This document shows positions 36,674 to 49,248 of a DNA stretch of 64,000 nucleotides, one piece after another (the first letter of the stretch is position 1; each line of letters starts with the position of its first letter). Origin of the DNA: Cichorium intybus (lineage: Eukaryota > Streptophyta > Magnoliopsida > Asterales > Asteraceae); the NCBI GenBank assembly GCA_023525715.1, contig CM042011.1, positions 60,275,354 to 60,339,353 on the forward strand. The letters are read 5' to 3'. The notes beneath the pieces were generated by a model. That model had not been told where the DNA came from and did no database searches. It saw nothing but the letters and a program-made list of their open reading frames with translations. Made by a program: the position numbers and the translations under genes.

Positions 36674-38015
36674 TGTAACACCTTATTTCATAAAGCTTTA
36701 AATTACTATGTTTTTTCAAAACATTTCATGATTTCAAGTCGCATTTTACAAAAATATGGTCCAAAAAGGGTTGTCCCAAAACAGTTTTCCGAGTTTGGGT
36801 GTTACAACATCATACCAAACATAAACCATAGTGAAACATCATAACCTTGACAAGGCATCGAACTAATACAAAGGTAACTATGTTGTTCACTAGTCTTCTA
36901 AAAAACCCATTCTTCTAAGGCATCATCAAAAGATGATTCTCTAAGGATTAGGCCTTTTAGGTCTTAATACCAAAACCTAGAATAAATGAAACTTAAAATA
37001 CAATACATAAAAAAATGTATCGTGAGTTACATGAGTTTTTTACAAATAAAAGTTTACAAGACATTCATCAAAATAATTTATCATAACAAGCACAAGTTCC
37101 ATGATAGATGCAATGTATGAAATGGATGATCACAATCAAATACTAAAAGCTTACGGGTCATCATGCATCATGGTTTGTAAAAGACCAAGCCACATTGCAT
37201 GTCATTAAGCTTACAATTATGTACCGTTTTATGGGTCTATGTGATAACTTATGTGAAACTTTACAACTAGACAAACTAGGAAGAACAAATCAACCTATAA
37301 TGGCTCTTATGTTTATAGACGTCTATTTCACAAAGGCAGATACCATTCTGATAGAGTCTTTCCTTTATATTTATTGTCCGGACATTACTCAATTACTATG
37401 TAACCATATTTAATGTATGCATGATCACCACTTGTCTTTTATGCAAGTCAATCACGCAAGTTCCATGATATGATAATGCTTAAACATAAACTTTAAATCT
37501 AGAAAACATTCGTAAAACTTTTATTATCTTATAACATCATAATATTTCCAAGTAATATATATTTTAACATGTTTTGTCAAACATAAGTAATTTTGAACAT
37601 ATATATTAATGACTCCAAAATGAATCATAATGATAAACACTTAGCATGCTTTAAAACATTCATATAGATACTTGAATTGGAAACTTTATATCATTATATC
37701 ATTCTTATTTTTACATGTATCCCATAATTGGATAAATCCACATGTACTCACCTCAAGAAGTAATGTCATTAACCATCTCCTGATGGCCTAGTGGTTACGG
37801 CTCTTGCCCCTCATAGAGGAGGTCCAGGGTTCGATTCCCACAGGTTTCAATCAGGGATGGCCACCGGTCTCCCCATTGGGGATGCATTAAAAAGGAGCAC
37901 GGGCACTACCGGGGGGTTCAGTGCACCCCGGAGGTTGGCTCAGCTGGGTCATCCAAAGGATGGGTTAGTTGGGTTCCTCCGTTACAAAAAAAAAGAAGTA
38001 ATGTCAATTAACTTC
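36674..38015 (-). mobile_element. Diverged LTR related to the 3-kb gypsy-like LTR family
   Basis: Blocks match the reverse-oriented LTR at 23151-24440 in the same order: a TGTAACACC end (36674), GGGTGTTACA (36797-36806), AACCATAGT, ATGTATCGTGAGTTACATGAG (near 37016) and CCACATGTACTCACCTC (near 37739). A SINE is inserted at 37774-37994. The far (5') end was not found, so the right boundary is provisional. Small open frames within are not genes. Confidence 0.6.
37774..37994 (+). mobile_element. tRNA-derived SINE (about 220 bp) with target duplication
   Basis: The A box TGGCCTAGTGG (37784-37794) and B box GGTTCGATTCC (37828-37838) are textbook Pol III internal promoter boxes. The body is GC-rich and ends in a 9-A tail (37986-37994). 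The flanking duplication is GAAGTAATGTCATTAAC (37757-37773) against GAAGTAATGTCAATTAAC (37995-38012), differing by one base. It inserted into the diverged LTR. The 109-codon frame covering it is not a gene. Confidence 0.93.
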
Positions 38016-38922
38016 ACTTCTTTTCCTTTGGATACAAGTTTCCATACCTGTTCAACCATTCCAATTTGTAGATTTAGAATTGAAAACTCATGTCAAACCA
38101 TTCATGGTATCTTTTTTTAAGAGCTATACACTTCACCTAACTTTGAGTTATACATAAACTTCCATGGCTACATGAAGCTTAAAACATGTTATAAATAGTG
38201 CCTAAGAGCTTGCCTATCAATCCCTCGATTAACATGCTTCAAACGAGAAAGTTGAGTTTTTGGGTAACATTTTGAATAGCATAACACACAGTTCGTGTGG
38301 ATTTAAGCATGACCCATACGCAGGTCCGTATGGATTAAGCATGGCCCTAACACTTTTATCCCACTTTTGAATATAATAATAACCTACTTTGCAATTTCAG
38401 TACCTTCATGCTTTTAAAAACTTTTCTCATTATTTTACTTCTTATACTTCTTGAGATATGTTCACATGAAATCACCACCATCATAAGGCCCTAATACACC
38501 ATTAATATTATTTCTCACCTTTTTGTGCAATTTTGGAGTACAATGAGCATATAATTTGTCATTTTCATCGACCCTCATTTAAATGAGGTTTACTCTTTTA
38601 GTTATAATTGAAATTTTACTGATAAAAGTATTTATTTGAGATCCAGCCACTAAAATGATTACATTTATGGGGCCTTATATATCTAGCTTACCATATTTTT
38701 CAACTTTTATCACAAAACGACCACCAATATTGTGAAACAAATCCCATAGATACGCAAGAAGAAATTTTTGCAATAAAGCGGGTCATTAAAGCCTCTCAAT
38801 ATGTATTCATTCTGGACAAACATACATTACATCCAATCTATATTTGAACCTGATAATTTAGCTCGCAAACACATGATCTACCTTTAATCTTGTCTTTATT
38901 TATAGTCAGTTGATTAAAGACA

Positions 38923-39016
<94 letters not shown>

Positions 39017-39050
39017 TATATATATATATACCCATTATGCAATCTGTTTT
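38016..39050. other. AT-rich DNA including a TA/CA microsatellite
   Basis: Probably the rest of the diverged LTR, but similarity is not traceable by eye. No gene is supported. Confidence 0.4.
38927..39030. repeat. Compound (TA)n(CA)n(TA)n microsatellite
   Basis: TA to 39004, six CA units to 39016, then TA again to 39030. Confidence 0.97.
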
Positions 39051-39857
39051 TGTAACATCCTTAACTTAGGGTAAAAAGTTTAATAAAAAAAAATAATAAA
39101 TTTAATAATCATAATAATTAAAACATAAAAAATTAAATTAAAGTTTTCATTTTCAAGAAGTACTTAGTCTAGAGTAACTAAATAAGGATAAAAATGGAAT
39201 TTATCATAAGAAGTTCTAGAAGGAGAACTTGATTTGCAAACTAGAACTTTAGAAGGTGGTGGGGAAGGACCTTTAGTGCAAATATGAAACAATTTATGTG
39301 CTGGAGGGACCAGTTTTGCAATAAGTGAGAACTTGAAGTTTAAGTTGAGGAAAACCCCATTTATCTTAGAAGTCACGATTTTGAAGGAGAAGAAGGTAGG
39401 GAGAGGCAATTTCAAGGGAAGTCTAGAGGAGGAAACTCTCTTCCAGCAAGATCTAAGTGATTTGCATCAACTCCTTGAGGATTCAAGGTAAGAGATCTAA
39501 TATTCATGTTGAAAACCCACCATTTGGGGTAAATCATGTTTAAATTCGAGTTCATAGTGGGGGGAGATGAAATCTATGATCCCTAGAGTGTATCTCACGA
39601 ATTCTAGTGATTATCCCTCAATAAATTAATTGTTATAAACTTGGAGAGCCATTAAGGATACTTGTTGATCCTTATGAACCCTAATTTTGGAGAAAACTCA
39701 TCTATGGGTAAATCTTTGATGATTGGATCAACTTTTATCCTTCAATAAGGTTCTATGAAGAGTTTGGGTAATTATTAATTATTTTAAATCATTGGAAGAA
39801 GGAATTCCCCTAGTTATTGATCAATTGATTGAATGGAATTGGATATTCATTGATCTA
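39051..39857 (+). mobile_element. Possible LTR fragment interrupted by the array
   Basis: Starts TGTAACATCC, similar to the family's TGTAACACCC terminus, and continues with LTR-like text (GGACCTTTAGTGCAAATATG, GGGACCAGTTTTGCAA). It is cut at 39858 where the array's first LTR begins. No open frame is convincing. Confidence 0.35.
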
Positions 39858-42800
39858 TGTAACACCCCATTTTTGGCGTTAGCGATTATAAATATTTCCA
39901 ATTATTTAGTATCGTATTTTAAAATAAAGGAAATAGATTTTATATTGGAAGCGAATCGTGGAATCAAACATTGATTATTACGACTAATAATAATAATGAC
40001 GAAATAATAACTCTAATCTAATTTATAAGTTGAGAGGAGGATTATGTCATATTTGTATACTTAATAAGTTGTATTTGGAGGTTTTGGGGTAACTAAAATT
40101 ATAGGACCAAAATAGAGGGACCATTTTTGCAATTTAACCATAGTACATATAATTCTTTTTCTTTTGGGGGGCTGCTGCGTTTTTGGATTGGGAAAAGAAA
40201 GATCAAGAGCCTCTTGGCTCTCATGGAAACCCTAACCCTCTCTATTCCCGTTTTTGAAGACCCACCCCCAGTGTTCGATCATTTCCCGTAGATTCAGATG
40301 TGGGATCGCCACGAAATTTTAACTGAAGGTTCCCAAGATATAAATGAAGGTTTTGATCGAAGGATTTTCGATTTCAATGTCTAGAAGTGGAGTTATGAAT
40401 TTCGAAACATGACTTTGGGTTTCTGACAGATTCCTCTGCTGAGTCTTCCTTCTTGAGAAAATCATATATGGAGTTCCAGAGGTCAAATAAGGTTAGTACT
40501 GGTGCACACGGTTCACAAATTGAGTTGAGCAACTTTCTACAGTAGACCATTATCCGTTTTGAAGACCAGAGGTATGGGGTAATTACTCATCTTTACGTAC
40601 TGCTCTAATTCCGTTCAGATTAGTCATGCTGTTTTGTTTATTTTATAAAAGGAGTTTGGAAAAAGCTTTTTACATGATTCTGCCTCCTAGAATCATTGTA
40701 TTTAAGTAAATTTGATATCTGGAAAAGATGGATGTCTGATTCCATTCCCAAGTTTATGGTAATTGGGAAATATCACAGACCAATGTTTTTCTCATCAGCA
40801 CTATCGTTTCTGATTTGTTCTGTATTGTGAATTTTGTATCTTGAGTTTGAAAACGTATTTTGAGTTGGTTCCAACTCTCAGATCTCTATTGTTGAGTCTA
40901 TTTTACTCATGATTTTACCTAGGGTCTTATTCCATACGAAAGTTGGGTGGAAGTTGCAATTTGCACCAACTGGTCCAGGACTGTCCTGTACAGATAATTA
41001 TGCATTGGTAAATTCATAATTAAATGTACAAAAATGGTTTGGGGGAAAGGTCATTTGCCTTAGTTCCCTGTTGAAGTCTAGTTTGTCCTCACCAAATTTT
41101 AGAATTCAGTTCTTAACCCATTTTGAGCGATTATTATTTCTTTAAGGTGTGGTTCAGTAGGTGGACTGATTGCATCAGTCAACTTTGGAGATTTTTCATT
41201 TATTCTTGAAAGGTGAAAATGACATGAGGTCAGGCCCTGTGACATTTTCCTTGAGTCTAGTTTACCCATGATTTTTATTGGATTTTATTTTCAATCTTTC
41301 CTTGGTCTAATATTGCAAATATTGTTGAGGGTCCAGAAATCAGCCTTGCTGTTGGTTTCTTCTCTTATGATAATCATCTTAGTTTTTGGTTTTGGGTGTC
41401 ATGATGTGGGCTTGGGTTTACTTAAAATTAATTGAATCATATAATAACTTATTTGTTGAGTAAAAATGAATAAAAGAGGGTGGGGGTATATGTCGAGACA
41501 ACGTGCATGTCGAATGTTATAAACATTTGAACTATAAGCAACGCTATAAGTATATATTTATAGTAACGTTAATTAGTGTACTTGGTAATAATTAACTTAA
41601 TATACTTTATAGGAGTATAAGGTGTGCGGTTTTAAGCTTGGTTGGATTTGCAGAGTTGCCGCACAGATTTCTACATTGCCGACTCGAGGTGAGTACATGC
41701 AGTATTTTACCCATTTTGGGGTACATGGCAAGTAAGTATTTTCAAGATTTTTTTATAAAATTTCTATATGTGAAATTATATGCAAGAGTATTATTTCTAA
41801 CTTGTTTGTGAAAGTATAATGCTATATTTGAAGTTATGTTTTAGCCTATGAGCCAATTATGTGAAAGTATATTTTGGTCTATGAACCAATTATATGAAGG
41901 TATATATGTTTTGAATATAAGTTATACATGTTTGAAAGTATGGATAGGCATATAGCCACAATATGTTTAAGAAGTATGTTTCGGTTACAAATTGTATATG
42001 TTTTCAAGTATGACTTGGCATTAAGCCTAAAATGTTATATAGACATGTTTTAAACATATGGTTTATGAAAGATGAAAGTTATAAATTTGGCATCTAGCCA
42101 TAAAGATAGAAAGTAATGAAGCTTGGCACTTAGCCACAAGTTATATGTATGAAAGTAATGTTCAAATGTTTTGTATGACTGGTAATTGTAGCAAGCAGCG
42201 TTAGTAAGGGAACTATGTTCCAACCTTCCCGGGTTAGGTAAGGGGTCTACTGGGGAAAATCCCTGTCGCGAAGTAGATCGCCTCAGCACTTCTATGGTGA
42301 GGATTGATCCGTTCTTTCTAGCCATAGAGACTTGGGGTATCACTTATAGTGATTAAAGCCCTAAGTATAAAAATCCAGCAAGCTTATAAAACCAGTCAAA
42401 GAAAGTAAGAAAGTTGTTATATAGTAAAGTATGTCACAAAATGATTTTTGAGAAGTAAAGAGTTATAGTATGTTGTTAATATAAAGTTTTGAATGAATAT
42501 ATTTTTGCAAGGTATGATATGTAATGATTTTTAAAAGTAAAGAGCTATGGTATGACAATATTATAAAACTTTGAAAGATGTTTTATGTCATAAGTTTTAT
42601 ATATAAAGGTTGGAAAAGACGTTAAAAGTTTGAGTCTAAAACTCATGTAACTCACGAGACAATTTTTGTCTTACGTATTCTATTTTTATGCCATGTATTC
42701 CAGGTTAAATGCTATGCTATAATTGGATGAAGTTTAGCTGGAGTGGAGCCCACATAGCTCCTATCTTGGACGCAAGGTTTAATCCTTTTCTTGCTTACTA

Positions 42801-42938
42801 TGGTTAGTTTGGTATGGATTTGTAACACCCACAGTTTTAAATATGTAAATAATCGGTTTTTGTTAAACCGTATTTTTGTATTCAAGTATTTATACGAAAA
42901 ACCATAGTATTTGCAAACAGTAGAAATGGGGTGTCACA
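39858..42938 (+). repeat. Array LTR 1 (3081 bp)
   Basis: Starts TGTAACACCCC and ends GGGGTGTCACA. It is the most diverged of the four, for example TTGCAGAGTTGCC near 41649 where the others read TTGCGGAGTTGCC. Its open frames (for example 42050-42343 minus) recur in each LTR and in the solo LTR and are not genes. Confidence 0.9.
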
Positions 42939-42941
42939 AGT

Positions 42942-42953
42942 TGGTATCAGAGC
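42942..42953 (+). other. Primer-binding site, unit 1
   Basis: TGGTATCAGAGC, complementary to the initiator tRNA-Met 3' end. The same site is at the matching place in units 2-4 (near 49252, 55560 and 61866). Confidence 0.9.
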
Positions 42954-43853
42954 CATAGTTTAAGCGAATTAGGATTGGCGCTTTCCACTCCTAGGCTTAA
43001 ACTCGTGCTATAGGAACGTTAGTTCATGAAAGTATGCTATATGATGTCTTAAATGACTAAGATATTTTGCATCACTTAATATATGCATATATATAACTTT
43101 AAAAAAAATGTTTAGCTAACTCTTTGATTGAGCAAAAGTTTGACTGTTAAGAAAATGGTATGTTATTTTCCATAACTGTCTATATTTATTAAAGACTATG
43201 TATATAAAGTAGAAAGATTTCCAGTATTGATCACCATGTATTTATAATGGTGTTATATGTTAAAGGAACCAGTGTCCCATGAAACTTTGTGGTAACAACA
43301 TAATCAATATGTATAGGTGGTTATGGTAATATGGGCCCGTATTATCATAATCACAGGATATGTATTGAGACTGGTGGAATCATAAAGGAATTATGGTAGT
43401 CTGGTGAGTGAAGAGAGTAATAAGAATAACATAGGGATTATATGCCTATGTAATAAAAATAAGTAAGATTATAAGTATTAAAGGTTAATGCAGTGGATAC
43501 ATACCACTTAGTATGACAATGTAAAAGAAATTAATAAGATAGTTAATATTCCCGAGACAATATGAAAGGAACCAGTAAAAGAGACATGGCCAGAAGGTAT
43601 AAATATATTGAAAATGTTAATGGAGCATATAGTACAAATATAAAAGAAAGAGTATAACTGAAAATTTCGTTGTCTAACGGAAACGAATTATGATTATAGA
43701 ATAAAGATAAAAGTAGTGTCACTACAATGACCAAAGAAAGAAAGATTGGAAAATAATAATAATAATAAATAAAAGTAGTAACACATCGATACATGTGATC
43801 CATTGCTATAACTTTATATTAATACATTAAGAAAAGTTTACAGAACTACTAAC
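42954..43853. other. Internal region of unit 1 between primer-binding site and gene
   Basis: About 900 bp in the place where gag would be expected. No gag motif is seen on either strand. An 86-codon minus-strand frame (43543-43803) repeats in each unit but is hydrophobic, lacks any recognised domain and lies in the gene's 3' flank. Equivalent DNA is present in units 2-4. Confidence 0.6.
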
Positions 43854-45490
43854 CTAAACTGAAGAATCAGAAGGAAGCGAAAAAAGATCTTCTACACTCC
43901 ACTCTTTGTCATCATTAGGTTGACTTGTACCTTCTTGAGGATTTGGAAGGGGTATGTTTTCAGTTATTGGAGGAGGAGCTCCAAGGTGTGGGGTCTCGAT
44001 AGGGTTAGAACCCGTAACCCCATGATTATGCGCTAAATATTGACCCATTTGGGGTGTGTGTAAGTAGGGAAGTGAAGAGGAAGGGTTCCAATTTGGAACC
44101 AGTTGGGGGTAGCTATAAGAAGGAGGAAACCAGGCTAGGTTACCTACAGAGCCTCCAAAATTCCCCTCACTCACAGGCTCGAGTAAACCAGGATTAATAC
44201 TACTCATACCAGAATTAGATGGCAGAGATTGCTGCTGCTGTGTATGAGTTCTTGATGAAGTTTCCCCCTTTTCCAGAAATTTTCTTTTCTTATATTCAAC
44301 CTTATGAGCAGCATGTATCAGTTTCTTTGTGCCGTCTGTTAGACCCGATTGTGATCCTTCAATTATTGCTTCTTTCTCCCTTTTTAGGTTGGGTAATAAA
44401 TCTTTCGATAATCCTGCTGCTCCACTAAACTCGTTGCCAAATTCCTGTGACACAAATAAATTTAGTAATTACAATTTTATGATATAAAGGAATTAAAAAC
44501 AAAAATGTAATTCTTTACCTCAATACGATCAATAAGAGTTTGCAGACTCTTAAGTTGTCGTTGGGGCCAATGTTCGATACCTAAATCTCTACAGCGTTTT
44601 TTTAACTGTGTCGATCCAATGTTGAGTTCCTTCGCAGCTTTCTCAATTGGTTCATTAAAGTGTTCAGCTATTATTTCTCTACTTAATGAGTGTCTGAAAC
44701 CTCTTCTACTGCCAGCTACTGTGGTTGTCGGAGTTGAAGGATTGAGTTCAAATGTATTATTATTATTATTTGGGATCATTTGAACATGATCATGATTTTC
44801 TGAACCAAAGATGGACATTGATTCATTAAAATCAGTAGCTTCTATCAGTGGTAATTGTACGTTTTCAATCATGGACTCAGGATTTTGAAATCCTTCTAAG
44901 TTCCTCTGAATCACCTGAAGGTGATTTTGATATTGAAAACCAACCCCAAGTTCGGGATTCATTTAAATATTGATGTTATGAGTTGTTTGTAATTGACTTT
45001 CATTCTGAATGTTAGTCATGAATTCTTGATTCGTGGGGATGATCTCACTCGTTGAGGGTACGACGTTGAATGAATTGTAATCGGGTAGACCATCCACAAA
45101 TGGGTCTACAAATATCAATTGTCAGATGATAAAACAAAATTGAATATTCATAGAAGCAATCATTTAAAGAATTTAACCTGGTAGAAGGTATGGAGTCTGA
45201 TAGAGTGCAAAGTCTAAAGATGCATGCACTGGTTCTTCTGAGTTAATATTCAGCTCAGGAAATATTATCGGCTCTTCGTTGAGTGGCTCTATTGGTAGTA
45301 TATCTGGAAGACTGTACCATAATTCAAAATCAAACAAAACATTAGAAAGAAAAATGAAAAACAAATAATGGATGTTTAGAATGTTAAAGTCACCGAACTC
45401 CGGTAAAGATGTCTGATCTGAAGGACCCTCTCCTTGCGGAAAACCAGGTCCAGGGTTTGACAGATCGCCCATTGAAGATCTGTTTTCCAT
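43854..45490 (-). pseudogene. RWP-RK (RKD-like) gene, unit 1, with a nonsense codon
   Basis: Exons 45490-45178, 45105-44519 and 44444-43854 with two short GT..AG introns (72 and 74 bp) join in frame. The codon that is GAA in the other units is TAA here (44963-44965, codon 152), before the DNA-binding domain, so this copy would give a truncated protein. The RWP-RK domain (about residues 237-300) reads GFRHSLSREIIAEHF, AAKELNIGSTQLKKRCRDLG and then HWPQRQLKSLQTLI. The C-terminal exon (196 aa) has KKLIHAAHKVEYKKRK and an acidic tail EWSVEDLFSLPSD. RWP-RK proteins are plant transcription factors; RKD members act in egg cell and embryo programmes, but no role can be assigned to this copy. Confidence 0.85.
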
Positions 45491-45587
45491 GACTCAGCTT
45501 TAAATATGAGTTCGTATACGAACAATCTAGTGATAGAAGAGAATGAGACTGAAAATGAACGTGGAAATAAATGATGCTACTTACGTG

Positions 45588-45597
45588 TATATATATA
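45588..45597 (-). promoter_or_regulatory. Possible TATA box of the captured RWP-RK gene
   Basis: TATATATATA about 98 bp upstream of the gene's ATG, followed on the minus strand by CACGTAAG. It is present in all visible complete units (near 51898 and 58204), so each gene copy carries the same candidate promoter. Confidence 0.45.
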
Positions 45598-46163
45598 GCA
45601 TTTTGCAGCTGGAACCGAAAGGACGCATGTAATTGAAAGCACAATTCACGTTCTTATTACCAAAATTCAAACCATCTACAGTAGATGCGACTCTTCTCTA
45701 TTCTAAGTGCCATTCTTTTCAAAATTTGCTACATGACTCCGGTGATAACGGGATATTGAAGAGACTTTTTGGAATAAAGGCGAATAAAGTGGTGTTGTTG
45801 ACTGAGTACTTAATTGCACAGACTGTTGTAGGCTGTTGATTATTAGTGATGTGATGTCACATAAAAACAAAGTGTACGACCTATCTGTTAACATTGGAGA
45901 GGTATTGACCTTGACTTATTTCGACTTTTCATCTCGTGTTGGACTCTAGGCCTAATGGGTTAAAGCTTAACATATTTGGGCTCATGTCGTTGGGCTAGTA
46001 GTTATGGAAAAATTAATAGACCAATATAAAAATGAAGTATGGGCTAATGTATTCACATACTATTAATCTTGTGGAATTATGGGCTAATGAAAGTTTCAAC
46101 CTAGATTACCTATTGTCTTGGTGTTGAATTTCGGGGACGAAATTCTTATAAGTGGGGGAGAGT
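45598..46163. other. Gene 5' flank, element 3' end and polypurine tract, unit 1
   Basis: No coding sequence. The last part, GAATTTCGGGGACGAAATTC followed by AAGTGGGGGAGA (about 46150-46161), is the chromovirus-like end with its polypurine tract, directly before the next LTR. Confidence 0.7.
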
Positions 46164-49100
46164 TGTAACACCCCATTTTTGGCGTTAGCGATTATAAATA
46201 TTTCCAATTATTTAGTATCGTATTTTAAAATAAAGGAAATAGATTTTATATTGGAAGCGAATCGTGGAATCAAACATTGATTATTACGACTAATAATAAT
46301 AATAATGACGAAATAATAACTCTAATCTAATTTATAAGTTGAGAGGAGGATTATGTCATATTTGTATACTTAATAAGTTGTATTTGGAGGTTTTGGGTTA
46401 ACTAAAATTATAGGACCAAAATAGAGGGACCATTTTTGCAATTTAACCATAGTACATATAATTCTTTTTCTTTTGGGGGGCTGCTGCGTTTTTGGATGGG
46501 GAAAAGAAAGATCAAGAGCCTCTTGGCTCTCATGGAAACCCTAACCCTCTCTATTCCCGTTTTTGAAGACCTACCCCCAGTGTTCGATCATTTCCCGTAG
46601 ATTCAGATGTTGGATCGCCACGAAATTTTAACTGAAGGTTCCCAAGATATAAATGAAGGTTCTGATCGAAGGATTTTCGATTTCAATTTCTAGAAGTGGA
46701 GTTATGAATTTCTCAACATGACTTAGGGTTTCTGACAGATTCCTCTGCTGAGTCTTCCTTCTTGAGAAAATCATATATGGAGTTCCAGAGGTCAAATAAG
46801 GTTAGTACCGGTGCACACGGTTCAAAAATTGAGTTGAGCAACTTTATACAGTAGAACATTATCCGTTTTGAAGACCAGAGGTACGGGGTAATTACTCATC
46901 TTTACGTACTGCTCTAATTCCGTTCAGATTAGTCATGCTGTTTTGTTTATTTTATAAAAGGAGTTTGGAGAAAGCTTTTTACATGATTCCGCCTCCTAGA
47001 ATCATTGTATTTAAGTAAATTTGATATCTGGAAAAGATGGATGTCTGATTCCATTCCCAAGTTTATGGTAATTGGGAAATATCACAGACCAATGTTTTTC
47101 TCATCAGCACTATCGTTTCTGATTTGTTCTGTATTGTGAATTTTGTATCTTGAGTTTGAAAACGTATTTTGTGTTGGTTCCAACTCTCAGTTCTCTATTG
47201 TTGAGTCTATGTTACTCATGATTTTACCTAGGGTCTGATTCCATACGAAAGTTGGGTGGAAGTTGCAATTTGCACCAACTGGTCCAGGACTGTCCTGTAC
47301 AGATAATTATGCATTGGTAAATTCATAATTAAATGTACAAAAATGGTTTGGCGGCAAGGTCAGTTGCCTTAGTTCCCTGTTGAAGTCTAGTTTGTCCTCA
47401 CCAAATTTTAGAATTCAGTTCTTTACCCATTTTGAGCGATTATTATTTCGTTAAGGTGTGGTTCAGTAGGTGGACTGATTGCATCAGTCAACTTTGGATA
47501 TTTTTCATTTATTCTTGAAAGGTGAAAATGACATGAGGTCAGACCCTGTGACATTTTCCTTGAGTCTAGTTTACCCATGATTTTTATTGGATTTTATTTT
47601 CAATCTTTCCTTGGTCTAATATTGCAAATCTTGTTGAGGGTCCAGAAATCAGCCTTGCTGTTGGTTTCTTCTCTTATGACAATCATCTTAGTTTTTGGTT
47701 TTGGGTGTCATGATGTGGGCTTGGGTTTTACTTAAAATTAACTGAATCATATAATAACTTATTTGTTGAGTAAAAATGAATAAAAGAGGGTGGGGGTATA
47801 TGTCGAGACAACGTGCATGTCGAAAGTTATAAACATTTAAACTATAAGCAACGCTATAAGTATCTATTTATAGTAACGTTAATTAGTGTACTTGGTAATA
47901 ATTAACTTAATATACTTTATAGGAGTATAAGGTGTGCGGTTTTAAGCTTGGTTGGATTTGCGGAGTTGCCGCACAGATTTCTACATTGCCGACTCGAGGT
48001 GAGTACATGCAGTATTTTACCCATTTTGGGGTACATGGCAAGTAAGTATTTTCAAGATTTTTTTATAAAATTTCTGTATGTGAAATTATATGCAAGAGTA
48101 TTATTTCTAACTTGTTTGTGAAAGTATAATGCTATATTTGAAGTTATGTTTTAGCCTATGAGCCAATTATGTGAAAGTATATTTTGGTCTATGAACCAAT
48201 TATATGAAGGTATATATGTTTTGAATATAAGTTATACATGTTTGAAAGTATGGATAGGCATATAGCCACAATATGTTTAAGAAGTATGTTTCGGTTACAA
48301 ATTGTATATGTTTTCAAGTATGACTTGGCATTAAGCCTAAAATGTTATATAGACATGTTTTAAACATATGGTTTATGAAAGATGAAAGTTATAAATTTGG
48401 CATCTAGCCATAAAGATAGAAAGTAATGAAGCTTGGCACTTAGCCACAAGTTATATGTATGAAAGTAATGTTCAAATGTTTTGTATGACTGGTAATTTTA
48501 GCAAGCAACGTTAGTAAGGGAACTATGTTCCAACCTTCCCGGGTTAGGTAAGGGGTCTACTGGGGAAAATCCCTATCGCGAAGTAGATCGCCTCAGCACT
48601 TCTATGGTGAGGATTGATCCGTTCTTTCTAGCCATAGAGACTTGGGGTATCACTTATAGTGATTAAAGCCCTAAGTATAAAAATCCAGCAAGCTTATAAA
48701 ACCAGTCAAAGAAAGTAAGAAAGTTGTTATATAGTAAAGTATGTCACAAAATGATTTTTGAGAAGTAAAGAGTTATAGTATGTTGTTAATATAAAGTTTT
48801 GAATGAAGATATTTTTGCAAGGTATGATATGTAATGATTTTTAAAAGTAAAGAGCTATGGTATGACATTATTATAAAACTTTGAAAGATGTTTTATGTCA
48901 TAAGTTTTATATATAAAGGTTGGAAAAGAAGTTAAAAGTTTGAGTCTAAAACTCATGTAACTCACGAGACAATTTTTGTCTTACGTATTCTATTTTTATG
49001 CCATGTATTCCAGGTTAAATGCTATGCTATAATTGGATGAAGTTTAGCTGGAGTGGAGCCCACATAGCTCCTATCTTGGACGCAAGGTTTAATCCTTTTC

Positions 49101-49248
49101 TTGCTTACTATGGTTAGTTTGGTATGGATTTGTAACACCCACAGTTTTAAATATGTAAATAATCGGTTTTTGTTAAACCGTATTTTTGTATTCAAGTATT
49201 TATACGAAAAACCATAGTATTTGCAAACAGTAGAAATGGGGTGTCACA
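46164..49248 (+). repeat. Array LTR 2 (3085 bp)
   Basis: Same ends as LTR 1. It serves as the 3' LTR of unit 1 and the 5' LTR of unit 2, with no extra DNA or target duplication at either junction. Confidence 0.9.

Noticed and set aside
37784..37838. Possible functional tRNA gene
   Set aside because: A and B boxes are present, but there is no complete cloverleaf, and the unit has a SINE body, A tail and target duplication.
37791..38120. 109-codon frame with GGPGFDSHRFQSG
   Set aside because: It is the SINE body and tail read as protein; the tRNA-like boxes explain the sequence.
42050..42343. 97-codon minus-strand frame repeated in every array unit and in the solo LTR (23748-23972)
   Set aside because: It lies within the LTR, differs in length between copies and has no domain; its repetition follows from LTR copying.
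43543..43803. 86-codon hydrophobic frame in each unit
   Set aside because: Very AT-rich, no domain, located in the 3' flank of the RWP-RK gene; open in several copies only because the copies are nearly identical.
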